In this document: one piece after another, positions 26,200 through 34,607 of the stretch
Layout of the letters: the number at the start of each line of letters is the position of its first letter
How positions within the stretch are numbered: position 1 is the first letter of the stretch
Assembly (NCBI GenBank): GCA_902797305.1
Contig: CADBSK010000004.1
Location: 1 to 64,000 of the forward strand
Length of the DNA stretch: 64,000 bases
Reading direction: 5' to 3'
DNA from: an uncultured Spirochaetaceae bacterium
GTDB taxonomy: Bacteria > Spirochaetota > Spirochaetia > Treponematales > Treponemataceae
Notes under the pieces: generated by a model
What the model saw: only the letters and a program-made list of their open reading frames with translations
Told to the model about the DNA's origin: nothing
Databases searched by the model: none
Position numbers and translations under genes: made by a program

Positions 26200-26631
26200 T
26201 TAAGCAATCATTGAGAATACCATTGCGAACAAAGCAACAGTTTCACAAAGACCTACAACCATGATGTACTGAGCAAAACCTTTTCCTGTTTCACCAAGAG
26301 CATCGCTACCTGCAGCACCTGCTTTTCCCTGAGCAATAGCAGAGAAACACATAGCCAAACCAGAAGCAAGACCAAGACCAAGAGCAAAACCTGGTTCCAT
26401 TGTTCCAGCATTAACTTTACCAGTCATAGACTGCATCAAAAGGAAACCATAAATTGTCTGTGTCAAAGGAGCACCAGCAAATACTGTAAGAATAAATGGA
26501 GCTGGTTTGTTATTTACATAACAACGTTTCCAAGCACCAATAGCACCCTGACCTGCAGTTCCAATACCAATTGCTGAACCAATAGCAGCAATACCCATAC
26601 AAATAGCAGCACCTAATAATCCAAAATTCAT
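26200..26631 (-). CDS. ntpK: V-type ATPase subunit K (rotor ring proteolipid)
   Basis: 143 aa with four membrane helices in two homologous hairpins (GLLGAAICMGIAAIGSAIGIG; MEPGFALGLGLASGLAMCFSAIAQ; QYIMVVGLCETVALFAMVF). The ion-binding glutamate is Glu130 in the last helix. Thr57-Gln58 (PLTQTIYG) and Gln101 match the positions that, with the glutamate, bind Na+ in Enterococcus hirae NtpK. A Na+-coupled enzyme is therefore suggested. The ring turns in the inner membrane. AGGAG lies 8 bases upstream. It is the last of the seven V-ATPase genes. Confidence 0.92.
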   Translation of the reverse strand: MNFGLLGAAICMGIAAIGSAIGIGTAGQGAIGAWKRCYVNNKPAPFILTVFAGAPLTQTIYGFLLMQSMTGKVNAGTMEPGFALGLGLASGLAMCFSAIAQGKAGAAGSDALGETGKGFAQYIMVVGLCETVALFAMVFSMIA

Positions 26632-26662
26632 AATCTTAACTCCTAAATTATTTTAAGTATAA

Positions 26663-28588
26663 TTATTTATTTTCCTTTTCTGCAAAAGGAGCATATTTAA
26701 ATCCTGACCACGACATTCCCAGGTGAGTAGAAAACTCAAGCGTATTCAAGCGAACACCGTGTACAATTACAGAAAGCAGGTTCAAAATCATGTTCAATCC
26801 ATGACCAAACACAATTAATGCAACAAATGCCACAAACAGAATTGCATGTCCTAAAAGAGGGCCTGCCATAGTGTTTACAGTATTAGAAATTGCAGCTCCT
26901 GCCAATCCTACAGCCCAAAGGCGAATATAAGAAACGATATCAGAGAATACGTTTACAACTCCAAGAAGGACAGAAATGATTCCCTTAACGCTGGCCATTA
27001 CAGATTCACCTAAGTTTCCTTCATAATTACTAAAGATAAAACTTAGAACAAAACCTACGCCAACCAGTCCGATAGAAACTTTTCCAATCGGAATACCGTA
27101 AATAATTTCGCCAAAGCTAAAGATTTTTGAACTTACAACCATGGAAAGAACTACGTAGAACATACCCCACAACTGAAGTAATGATCCAAGTTCTCCTAAT
27201 GCTTTAAGAGACTTTATGTATCGTTTTATTCCCTTAACATGAGCAACCGAAAGTTGAATCAAGGCAAGGGAGAAACAGAAAATCTGTAAGTTCTGAGCTG
27301 TTGTTAAAGTTCCCTTAGAAGGATCGTCAGTCCAGAAAGGCAACCAGGCAACATCTGTATAAGCATTAGACAAAGGAGGAACAGAAATCTTTGTAAGCCA
27401 TGCAGGTAACTGTTCAGGAGTCAAACCAAACCATGTACAAGTAACGGTACCCCAGGCAACAGTTGCAAGACCTAAAAGAATCATTAGACCAGTAAAAGCA
27501 GAAATTCCTTTTTTACTAGCCAATCCCTTAATTGCCATAATAAGACCAGCTATAGTTACTAATAAACCATAACCACCATCACCAAAAATCATTCCAAAGA
27601 AGATTGTAAAGAACAGAAGGAACCATCCGGAAATATCATACTCATGATAACCAGGAACTGTTCCCAAAAAGTCTGTTAATGGATAAATCAAACTAACAAA
27701 CTTATTGTTCTTAAGTTTAGTTGGAACGGCATCATCTGCTGAAGGATCAGAACTTGCCATAGCCCAGGCATTCTGTTTTACAGCTGCCTTAAGCTTATCC
27801 ATACTGTCAACAGGACAATAACCGCTCAACCAGGCTAAGTCAGTGTCCTTATCTTCTTCGTCTTTACCCATTCCAGAGTAAATTGTTTCAAACTGAATAT
27901 CACTTTCCAAATCTTTCCTAAAAGATTCGATAAGAGGTACATAAATTGCTTCCTCTTTAAGCTTTTCATCAATCTGTACAATTTTTTCATTATCAGAAGC
28001 AATGCGCGCTTTAATCTCTTCAGTAGATACAGCTGGCATTGGAACTTCAAATGCTTCTGGTGGTAAATTTTCTGGTCGCTCGTCTCCACCATTTAATAAC
28101 AAAAAGCGAACGACTTTCTTTTGACGATTAACACAAAGTGTTGTAACAGTATCATCCAAAAGATTGTATTTTTCTTCTGGAATTTCAAACATCTTAAGAG
28201 AAATATTTTTTTCTTTTAGATATTCAAAATCTTCCGGTGTTACAGTACCCCATGCGCTGAATCGTTCTAATTCATTAGTATCAGTACTAATTTCTTCAAG
28301 TAATTTCTTTTTTTGTTCAGAAAGATTAATTACTTCAGAACATTTTGCTGATATCTGTTCATTTGAAAGCTTTTGTGGCTGAGCATGCTTTTTTGGAAGT
28401 TTTATTTCTCCCAAAATTGCCTCTGCAGTCATTGCATTATTAGAAGCTTCCTTAAAAGATGCAAGTTTTTCACCAGAACCTTCAAGATCTTCTAAATGAA
28501 CAACTCCAACCTTTTTAAGCTGTTCCAAAGCATCTTTACGTTCTTTTTTAAGAACTACAAGGGAGACTTTTTTCATCTGTACAATCAT
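26663..28588 (-). CDS. ntpI: V-type ATPase subunit I (membrane stator a-subunit)
   Basis: 641 aa. The N-terminal cytoplasmic half is coiled-coil-rich (MIVQMKKVSLVVLKKERKDALEQLKKVGVVHLEDLEGSG). The C-terminal half has seven or eight membrane helices (GWFLLFFTIFFGMIFGDGGYGLLV, FSDIVSYIRLWAVGLAGAAIS), where the Arg of SYIRLWAVG is the essential rotor-facing residue. It forms the ion half-channels next to the K ring and anchors the peripheral stalk. Its ATG overlaps the subunit D stop (TAATG), with GGAGG 8 bases upstream. Confidence 0.92.
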   Translation of the reverse strand: MIVQMKKVSLVVLKKERKDALEQLKKVGVVHLEDLEGSGEKLASFKEASNNAMTAEAILGEIKLPKKHAQPQKLSNEQISAKCSEVINLSEQKKKLLEEISTDTNELERFSAWGTVTPEDFEYLKEKNISLKMFEIPEEKYNLLDDTVTTLCVNRQKKVVRFLLLNGGDERPENLPPEAFEVPMPAVSTEEIKARIASDNEKIVQIDEKLKEEAIYVPLIESFRKDLESDIQFETIYSGMGKDEEDKDTDLAWLSGYCPVDSMDKLKAAVKQNAWAMASSDPSADDAVPTKLKNNKFVSLIYPLTDFLGTVPGYHEYDISGWFLLFFTIFFGMIFGDGGYGLLVTIAGLIMAIKGLASKKGISAFTGLMILLGLATVAWGTVTCTWFGLTPEQLPAWLTKISVPPLSNAYTDVAWLPFWTDDPSKGTLTTAQNLQIFCFSLALIQLSVAHVKGIKRYIKSLKALGELGSLLQLWGMFYVVLSMVVSSKIFSFGEIIYGIPIGKVSIGLVGVGFVLSFIFSNYEGNLGESVMASVKGIISVLLGVVNVFSDIVSYIRLWAVGLAGAAISNTVNTMAGPLLGHAILFVAFVALIVFGHGLNMILNLLSVIVHGVRLNTLEFSTHLGMSWSGFKYAPFAEKENK

Positions 28589-29208
28589 TATTCAGCCTCC
28601 TTTTTTGCTTCTGCTACAGCTTGAAGTTTCTTCTTAGAAATTTTACTGCGAACAACAGCCGCAACCTGTTCATCACCAAGATAAACAGAAATTTTCTTGA
28701 TATTAGCTTTTGTTTCAGGAATCTTTACCTTCTCAAAAAGATTTACTCTCTGAGTTGTAGAGCGTAACTCCTGTGAAAGCAAGCGAACTTGCTCGTCAAG
28801 AACTTCTGCTTCTAGATCCAAAGACAAAGCTTTTTCCATTCGATCAGCAGCTAAGTCAATCCATAAAGGCGTTTCATACAAATCGTAATCGCCTCTCGAG
28901 AAATCTGCTCCTTCATAAACAGGAATTGTTACGCCTGCAATATTTCCATAACCTTTCTTAATATTGCGAACCTGTACCATTTCCGGCTTAAAAGCGTCTG
29001 CTTCACCAAAAACCGAAATCCATTCATCAAATTCCTTTTCCAGTTGCACACGCTGAGCTCTTACTTCACGAGCTTTAATTTCTATTGTACGAATCTCTGT
29101 CTGGAGCTGCTGTTTTTTGAGCGTAAGCGTAGGAAGATAACGCTGATACATTTTCAGCGCGTCTTTCTGAACCTTCTGCTCATTTTTAGTCAGCTTTATT
29201 TTTGCCAT
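28588..29208 (-). CDS. ntpD: V-type ATPase subunit D (central stalk)
   Basis: 206 aa, two long antiparallel helices joined by a central globular stretch: KLTKNEQKVQKDALKMYQRYLPTLTLKKQQLQTEIRTIE at the N-terminus and ELRSTTQRVNLFEKVKIPETKANIKKI... near the end, the standard subunit D signature. It is the rotor shaft linking the A3B3 head to the membrane ring. ATAAGGAA lies about 5 bases upstream. The next gene, ntpI, overlaps its stop. No gene for subunit F, its normal partner in the shaft, is visible in the operon. Confidence 0.92.
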   Translation of the reverse strand: MAKIKLTKNEQKVQKDALKMYQRYLPTLTLKKQQLQTEIRTIEIKAREVRAQRVQLEKEFDEWISVFGEADAFKPEMVQVRNIKKGYGNIAGVTIPVYEGADFSRGDYDLYETPLWIDLAADRMEKALSLDLEAEVLDEQVRLLSQELRSTTQRVNLFEKVKIPETKANIKKISVYLGDEQVAAVVRSKISKKKLQAVAEAKKEAE

Positions 29209-29230
29209 ACAGTTTCCTTATTTTATACAC

Positions 29231-30526
29231 CTAGTTTTTTGGCCAGTACTTTTCAACCAAAGCAGATTTAATACCTGTTTCAGAAGGGTCAAAACAATCT
29301 GCAAGAATCTTCCATCCGAGGTCGAGGGCATCTTCAAGTTTAATATTCTTAGAAAGATCCATCATCTCGGCTTCAAATTCAGCACCAAAAGCAAGAAGCT
29401 TTTCGTCCCAGGCACTCATGTTGAAACCCATTGATTTCTTTTCAAGAGTGTCTTTATAGTTAGCATACAATCGAATCATACCATCCATAAGAGCACGGTG
29501 ATCATCGCGTGTAGAACTATTTACGTTCTGTTTAAGACGGCTCAAAGAACCGAATGGTTCAATACGGCCACCTTTGAGGTAATACTGACCTTCTGTAATA
29601 TATCCGGTGTTATCAGGAACCGGGTGAGTAACGTCATCACCTGGCATTGTAGTAACTGCAAGAACTGTTACAGAACCGGCATTATCAAAGTCAACGGCTT
29701 TTTCGTATCGGCTTGCAAGCTGAGAATACAAATCTCCAGGATAACCACGGTTAGAAGGAACCTGTTCCTGTGTAATAGCGATTTCCTTCATTGAGTCTGC
29801 AAAGTTTGTCATATCAGTTAAAAGAACAAGTACGTCTTTTCCCTGAAGTGCAAACTGTTCAGCAACAGCAAGAGAAAGGTCAGGAATCTTCTGACATTCT
29901 ACAGTTGGGTCAGCAGCAGTGTGCATAAACATAACTGTTTTAGAAAGGGCACCACCGTTTTCCAGTGTTTCCTTAAAATAAAGGTAATCATCGTACTTTA
30001 GACCCATTCCACCAAGAACAATTACATCAACTTCTGCCTGCATAGCGATGCGTGCCAAAAGCTGGTTGTATGGTTCTCCAGAAATAGAGAAAATAGGAAG
30101 CTTCTGTGATACTACCAATGTATTGAACATATCAATCATTGGAATACCTGTACGAATCATACGGCGAGCCATGATACGCTTAGATGGGTTTACAGAAGGA
30201 CCACCGATTGGTACAAGGTTTTCTGCAAGAGCAGGACCATTATCACGAGGTTCTGCAGAACCATTAAAAATACGACCTAACAAGTTATCGCTGAAAGAAA
30301 CTTCCATTCGATGTCCAAGGAATCTAATGTGGTCTCCTGTTGAAACACCTCGTCCACCAGCAAATACCTGTAAAGAAACGATATCACCATCGATTTTGTT
30401 TACTTCGGCCAATGATTTTCCATACTGTGTTTCGATTTCTGCAAGTTCACCATATGCAACATTGTCTGCCTTTACAGTGATAACAGATCCGACGATGGAT
30501 TCAATTTTGCTATAAACTTTGTTCAT
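29231..30526 (-). CDS. ntpB: V-type ATPase subunit B (non-catalytic head subunit)
   Basis: 431 aa. [29 protein letters not shown], then [51 protein letters not shown], and [40 protein letters not shown] are the conserved subunit B sequence. The P-loop is lacking ([12 protein letters not shown]), as expected for B. It alternates with A in the hexameric head. Its ATG overlaps the ntpA stop (TAATG) with AAAGGTGG upstream, keeping A and B stoichiometry coupled. Confidence 0.95.
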   Translation of the reverse strand: MNKVYSKIESIVGSVITVKADNVAYGELAEIETQYGKSLAEVNKIDGDIVSLQVFAGGRGVSTGDHIRFLGHRMEVSFSDNLLGRIFNGSAEPRDNGPALAENLVPIGGPSVNPSKRIMARRMIRTGIPMIDMFNTLVVSQKLPIFSISGEPYNQLLARIAMQAEVDVIVLGGMGLKYDDYLYFKETLENGGALSKTVMFMHTAADPTVECQKIPDLSLAVAEQFALQGKDVLVLLTDMTNFADSMKEIAITQEQVPSNRGYPGDLYSQLASRYEKAVDFDNAGSVTVLAVTTMPGDDVTHPVPDNTGYITEGQYYLKGGRIEPFGSLSRLKQNVNSSTRDDHRALMDGMIRLYANYKDTLEKKSMGFNMSAWDEKLLAFGAEFEAEMMDLSKNIKLEDALDLGWKILADCFDPSETGIKSALVEKYWPKN

Positions 30527-32295
30527 TATTCACCACCTTTAAGCAAACCAGCAGCTACAGCCTGCAAAGTTCCGTTTTTTGATGCATACAAATCATCAAT
30601 TTCCTTTTCTTTTGCAGCGTACTCGCTTGATTTTTCAGAAATATAGTTCCAGTCAACAAACTTCTGACGCATCTGGTTAAAGAATGTACGAGCTTCGTCT
30701 TTGTTTTCAAGAGCAAAATCAGAACCAAGAACTGTAAGAACCTTGTTAAATACATAGTTCTGGCGTTCAACGCTTACAGCAGCATCAACTTCATCAAATG
30801 AGTTCTGCTGGAAGTAAACGGAATCAAGGAATTCTGATTTCATATAAAGTACGAAGTCTTCTGTTGAAGTACCTTCTTCACCGACAACTTTCATCATCTG
30901 ATTAACTTCAACACCCCGTTTATAAAGATTGCGTGCAAAAGTAACCTTTGGTTCAACAATTACACCACGATACTTAGACCATGAAGCAATTGGATCGATT
31001 GAAGGGAATTTACGAGCATCTGAACGTTCACGTGTAAGACCATGGAAACCACCAACAACCTTAAGAGTAGCCTGTGTTACAGGTTCCTCAAAGTTACCGC
31101 CGGCAGGAGAAACTGTACCACCAATTGTTACAGAACCCTTTGATCCGTCACGAAGACGAACATAACCTGCGCGTTCATAGAATGCAGCAATATAAGATTC
31201 AAGATAAGCTGGGAAAGCTTCTTCTCCAGGGATTTCCTCAAGACGTCCGGACATTTCGCGAAGAGCCTGTGCCCAGCGAGATGTTGAGTCAGCAAGAAGA
31301 AGTACATGAAGACCCATCTGACGATAATATTCAGCCAAAGTTACAGATGTATAAACTGAAGCTTCTCGGGAAGCAACTGGCATTGAAGAAGTATTACAAA
31401 TGATAATTGTACGCTTCATCAATGATTCACCTGTACGAGGATCCTTAAGTTCAGGGAATTCCTTGATTGTTTCTACAACTTCACCGGCACGTTCACCACA
31501 GGCAGCGATAATTACGATGTCTACGTCAGCGTATTTAGAAGTTGTGTGCTGAATTACAGTCTTACCTGCACCGAATGGTCCTGGAATACAATAAGTACCA
31601 CCCTTTGCAACAGGGAAGAAAGTATCAATAAGACGAGTTTTTGTAACCATAGTTTCTGTTGGTGCAAGTCGTTCTGCATAACAGTCGATTGCACGTTTTA
31701 CTGGCCATTCAAAACACATCTTTAATTCATGGTCATTACCTTTTTCATCAGTTACAACGGCCATTTTGTCCATAATTGTATAAGAACCAGCTGGTGTAAC
31801 TTCTTTTACTGTATATGTTCCAAGAAGATTAAATGGAACAAGAATTTTATGAGTAAAAGGTCCTTCAGGAACGGAACCGATTGCATCTCCTCTTAAAAGA
31901 GTGTCACCAGGCTTAACGCTTGGAGTCCAGTCCCATTTTGCACTTTTATCCAGTGCGTCTACATAAACACCTCGTTCAAGAAAGAATCCTGCCTGTTCTG
32001 CAACAAGAGGAAGAGGGTTCTGTAAACCATCATAAATTTGACCAAGCAAACCTGGTCCTAACAAAGCAGAAAGAAGGTTTCCTGTAAATTCAACAGTATC
32101 ACCAGCTTTAATACCTTGTGTCATTTCAAAAATCTGCATCTGAGCAACGTTACCGCGAATACGGATAACTTCACCACGAAGTTTTTTACCTTCAACAAGA
32201 ACGTAAGCAACTTCGTTCATGGCGATATTTCCGTCAAATTCTACAGAAACCATGTTACCGTTGATGCCGACAACTTTACCTTTTGTATCAGTCAT
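30526..32295 (-). CDS. ntpA: V-type ATPase subunit A (catalytic)
   Basis: 589 aa, the usual length. [15 protein letters not shown] starts the barrel domain; the A-specific non-homologous insert follows (MALPL-type region around [22 protein letters not shown]). The catalytic core has the P-loop [25 protein letters not shown], and [33 protein letters not shown]. It hydrolyses or makes ATP in the A3B3 head. Start codon follows the DUF2764 gene order with the ntpA ATG one base away from its neighbour's reading frame end. Cotranscribed with E, DUF2764, B, D, I and K. Confidence 0.96.
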   Translation of the reverse strand: MTDTKGKVVGINGNMVSVEFDGNIAMNEVAYVLVEGKKLRGEVIRIRGNVAQMQIFEMTQGIKAGDTVEFTGNLLSALLGPGLLGQIYDGLQNPLPLVAEQAGFFLERGVYVDALDKSAKWDWTPSVKPGDTLLRGDAIGSVPEGPFTHKILVPFNLLGTYTVKEVTPAGSYTIMDKMAVVTDEKGNDHELKMCFEWPVKRAIDCYAERLAPTETMVTKTRLIDTFFPVAKGGTYCIPGPFGAGKTVIQHTTSKYADVDIVIIAACGERAGEVVETIKEFPELKDPRTGESLMKRTIIICNTSSMPVASREASVYTSVTLAEYYRQMGLHVLLLADSTSRWAQALREMSGRLEEIPGEEAFPAYLESYIAAFYERAGYVRLRDGSKGSVTIGGTVSPAGGNFEEPVTQATLKVVGGFHGLTRERSDARKFPSIDPIASWSKYRGVIVEPKVTFARNLYKRGVEVNQMMKVVGEEGTSTEDFVLYMKSEFLDSVYFQQNSFDEVDAAVSVERQNYVFNKVLTVLGSDFALENKDEARTFFNQMRQKFVDWNYISEKSSEYAAKEKEIDDLYASKNGTLQAVAAGLLKGGE

Positions 32296-32841
32296 TTATC
32301 GATCTCCATCAATAATAGCGTCATAAATTTTATGATATGAATCTGTTCCCTTAACTTTGTCAAATTTCTTCATGCGTTCTAAAAGCATTAAACGAATGCC
32401 GTATGCAAATACATAATCCACAGAGAAATTATCTAATGGTTGAAGAGTATTTAAAACACTAATTCGATAATCATAAAGATATTGTTCAGCACTTAGAGGA
32501 CTGTCCATTCCAACTGCAGTTCTTGCAGCCTGAACAATGTCCGCTGTTATAGAAACAGGAATGGAACCAGCATCTTTCTTCATTTTCTGTGCGCGAACTA
32601 CACAAAGAGCATAACGCAATGCCCGTTCAAATTCGTACCATTTGTCCAAAAAATCAGAACCGGTTTTGAGACATTCTTTTGGTGCTTCCAAAGATAAAAT
32701 GTTTAAAACAGATATCTGTTCAGGATCGAGAAAACGAGAGCAAAGATCTCTATAATACTTTTCTGTTATAGGCAGTGTTGATTTTTCTCCAGCAGCAGAA
32801 ATATCAGGCAACTGCGAAACAAGATAATACTGCTTACTCAC
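32296..32841 (-). CDS. DUF2764-type protein of spirochetal V-ATPase operons
   Basis: 181 aa, GTG start (TAGTG overlap with the ntpE stop; AAAGGA upstream). QYYLVSQLPDISAAGEKSTLPITEKYYRDLCSRFLDPEQISVLNILSLEAPKE and later helices match the conserved small protein placed between E and A in spirochetes and some other bacteria (DUF2764). There is no signal peptide and no membrane helix. Since no C/d subunit gene is present, this protein is the best candidate for the socket that joins the central stalk to the K ring. That idea is mine and is untested here. Confidence 0.75.
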   Translation of the reverse strand: MSKQYYLVSQLPDISAAGEKSTLPITEKYYRDLCSRFLDPEQISVLNILSLEAPKECLKTGSDFLDKWYEFERALRYALCVVRAQKMKKDAGSIPVSITADIVQAARTAVGMDSPLSAEQYLYDYRISVLNTLQPLDNFSVDYVFAYGIRLMLLERMKKFDKVKGTDSYHKIYDAIIDGDR

Positions 32842-33461
32842 TAATTAGATCCTTTGGCAGCTTCTTTCATGATAGCTGCTACTCTTGGATTTAGATATGC
32901 AGCGAATAAATCTGCAACAGATTCTGCTGAATAATCGTAATATGCAGCACCATTCTTTACACCGATTCTAAAGCCTTTAGATAAGGTTTTATCAGTCTTG
33001 ATTTCAAGTCCTTTTGCAATTTCAGCTTTTAAGGCTGCTTTAAATTCACTTTCTAATTCTTTGCAGTCTTTTTCACTTAAAAGTACAGACAATTCTGATG
33101 TATCTGTATTTTTAGTCCATGCTTTAACTGTTTCTGGAACAAGTTTAACAAGAACATCTTTTGAAAAGGCTGCTGCGCTTTCTGCTTGAACAATCTTATT
33201 CAATTCTTCTAAAAGCCCATCTTTAAAACCAAGCAACATGTTTCGTCCTGCTTGTGTTATTGCATCTTCACTTGCTTTTTCAAGACGAGCGATTTCTGCT
33301 TTAGCATTCTTAATCATGTCTTCAGATTTTTTCTGAGCTTCTTGAACAATTTGAGCAGCCTGATTTTCTGCATCAGAAACTATTTTTTCAGCTTTTGCTT
33401 CTGCAGAAGATACTCCGTCTTTTTTAATTTTGTCAATTAACTCTTGTAATTGGATATCCAT
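32841..33461 (-). CDS. ntpE: V-type ATPase subunit E (peripheral stalk)
   Basis: 206 aa from the ATG at 33461 (GGGG 7 bases upstream); an alternative TTG at 33485 would add 8 residues and has poor support. MDIQLQELIDKIKKDGVSSAEAKAEKIVSDAENQAAQIVQEAQKKSEDMIKNAKAEIARLEKASEDA is the long charged helix of subunit E. The C-terminal globular part (DTSELSVLLSEKDCKELE..., GFRIGVKNGAAYYDYSAESV) is also typical. It holds the head against rotation. It is the first gene of the operon; the G subunit partner is not evident. Confidence 0.88.
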   Translation of the reverse strand: MDIQLQELIDKIKKDGVSSAEAKAEKIVSDAENQAAQIVQEAQKKSEDMIKNAKAEIARLEKASEDAITQAGRNMLLGFKDGLLEELNKIVQAESAAAFSKDVLVKLVPETVKAWTKNTDTSELSVLLSEKDCKELESEFKAALKAEIAKGLEIKTDKTLSKGFRIGVKNGAAYYDYSAESVADLFAAYLNPRVAAIMKEAAKGSN

Positions 33462-33511
33462 TTCTACCCCACTAAAGTCGTTCAATAAAGATATATAAAC
33501 TATACTTTTAA

Positions 33512-33540
33512 ATCATAATTCCAAAAGGCGTATTTTTCAA
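33512..33540 (-). promoter_or_regulatory. sigma-70 promoter of the V-ATPase operon
   Basis: Minus strand: TTGAAA (33540-33535), 17-base spacer, TATGAT (33517-33512). This leaves a leader of about 45 bases to the ntpE ATG at 33461. It lies in the 115-base gap after the end of the flagellar-side gene at 33577. I saw no strong terminator in that gap, only a weak AT hairpin just after 33577, so read-through from the flagellar operon is possible. Confidence 0.65.
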
Positions 33541-33576
33541 GAAAATAAATAAAAGAAATGGGATAATTTTTTATCA

Positions 33577-34266
33577 TTAAAAATTACGATTTAAATCAAC
33601 TGCAAATTGAACTTCTCCAGTTGAGATTCCTAATTGAGCAGAAATGTCTTCGATTGTAAGACCTTGATTGTATAATTCTACTATTTTTAATTTTATATTA
33701 ACACTTTTCTTAATTGGATTATCAGAATAAACAACATTGGGAGTAACAACAGGTATTTCCTGAATTTTATTTGAAGAACCATCATCAATTACTTCGAATC
33801 TTGGCTTGGATTCTTTTTCCACATCATCAAATAATGTTGACTGGCTCGAAGCCTCAACATAGTTTGCTCCATTTTTAGTAAGGGAAACATAAGAGTCTTT
33901 TGAATTAGAAGAATATTTTGATGCCGCTCTTGAAACATTTTTCTTTACGCCGTCAGATGCTGTTTTTTGAGCATTATTTAATTCCTGCTTAAAAGTTTGC
34001 ATCGCAACAGAATTTGATTCTAAATTGTTCAAAAGTTTAATTTTTTTTTCAGCCTCTGCATTTAAGGCCTTCATTTTAGAACAACGGTCTTCTATTAGGG
34101 AAATATTACGTGCAGTTTGATTGTTCAAATCCTGAAGAATCTTATTGATTTGCTCTTTAGCATTTTGAATTGTATCATCTGTGGTAAAAAGATTCTTAAA
34201 CTTTTTTAGAAAAACAATCCACATAATTACATTAAAAATACACAAAAAACCAACAAAAAAAATCAA
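33577..34266 (-). CDS. membrane-anchored coiled-coil protein with C-terminal HTH-like motif (SwrB/YlxL-like layout)
   Basis: 229 aa. One N-terminal membrane helix (MIFFVGFLCIFNVIMWIVFLKKF), then a long charged coiled coil (about residues 30-110), a polar linker, and a C-terminal KIVELYNQGLTIEDISAQLGISTGEVQFAVDL, which has the form of a helix-turn-helix. The same order of parts is seen in B. subtilis SwrB/YlxL, encoded after sigD at the end of the flagellar operon. Here too it is the distal gene after fliA and fapA. The SwrB link is from layout and position only. It has a tight 3-base gap to the next gene upstream. Confidence 0.55.
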   Translation of the reverse strand: MIFFVGFLCIFNVIMWIVFLKKFKNLFTTDDTIQNAKEQINKILQDLNNQTARNISLIEDRCSKMKALNAEAEKKIKLLNNLESNSVAMQTFKQELNNAQKTASDGVKKNVSRAASKYSSNSKDSYVSLTKNGANYVEASSQSTLFDDVEKESKPRFEVIDDGSSNKIQEIPVVTPNVVYSDNPIKKSVNIKLKIVELYNQGLTIEDISAQLGISTGEVQFAVDLNRNF

Positions 34267-34269
34267 TTT

Positions 34270-34599
34270 TTACCTCGTAATATCTATGTGTTGTCCTAAA
34301 TATGATTCTTTTAAAGAACTCTTTCTGGAATTTTCAGTTTTGTCTTCTGATGATTCCTGTTTTGTATTTTTAGAAGGATTCCTTTCCTCTGTATTATTAT
34401 GCCCATTGGAATTAACATTTGAAGATTTGGAATTTTCTTCTGTCTGTGTTACTTTTTTTGCTTCTTCCTGAGCCTTATGTGTTAAATCCACCTGATGCAT
34501 TGCCTGTGCAAGCTGTACTCCCTGCTGACTCGCTGCCTGTTTTGCAACATTATTTAGTTGAGAGTACATTGTTTGTAAATCAATTGGATTTAATGCCAT
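34270..34599 (-). CDS. small hydrophilic protein of the flagellar operon, unknown
   Basis: 109 aa. MALNPIDLQTMYSQLNNVAKQAASQQGVQLAQAMHQVDLTHKAQEEAKKVTQTEENSKSSN: a helical N-terminal half, Gln- and Ala-rich, then a low-complexity polar tail rich in Asn, Ser, Glu and Lys. No signal peptide, no membrane helix and no recognised domain. It sits 8 bases after fapA and 3 bases before the SwrB-like gene, so it is an integral part of the operon. I cannot assign a function; a small adaptor or export-related protein is possible. Confidence 0.6.
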   Translation of the reverse strand: MALNPIDLQTMYSQLNNVAKQAASQQGVQLAQAMHQVDLTHKAQEEAKKVTQTEENSKSSNVNSNGHNNTEERNPSKNTKQESSEDKTENSRKSSLKESYLGQHIDITR

Positions 34600-34607
34600 A
34601 TGTAATA

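Noticed and set aside
30048-30515. 155-codon open frame on the plus strand opposite ntpB
   Set aside because: Lies wholly inside the highly conserved ntpB gene; the peptide has no domain or ribosome binding site and reflects codon bias of the opposite strand.
33541-33576. Terminator between the flagellar operon and the V-ATPase promoter
   Set aside because: Only a weak A/T stem (AATTTTT with AAAAAATT) is present and no proper T-run follows the arm, so it was not called.
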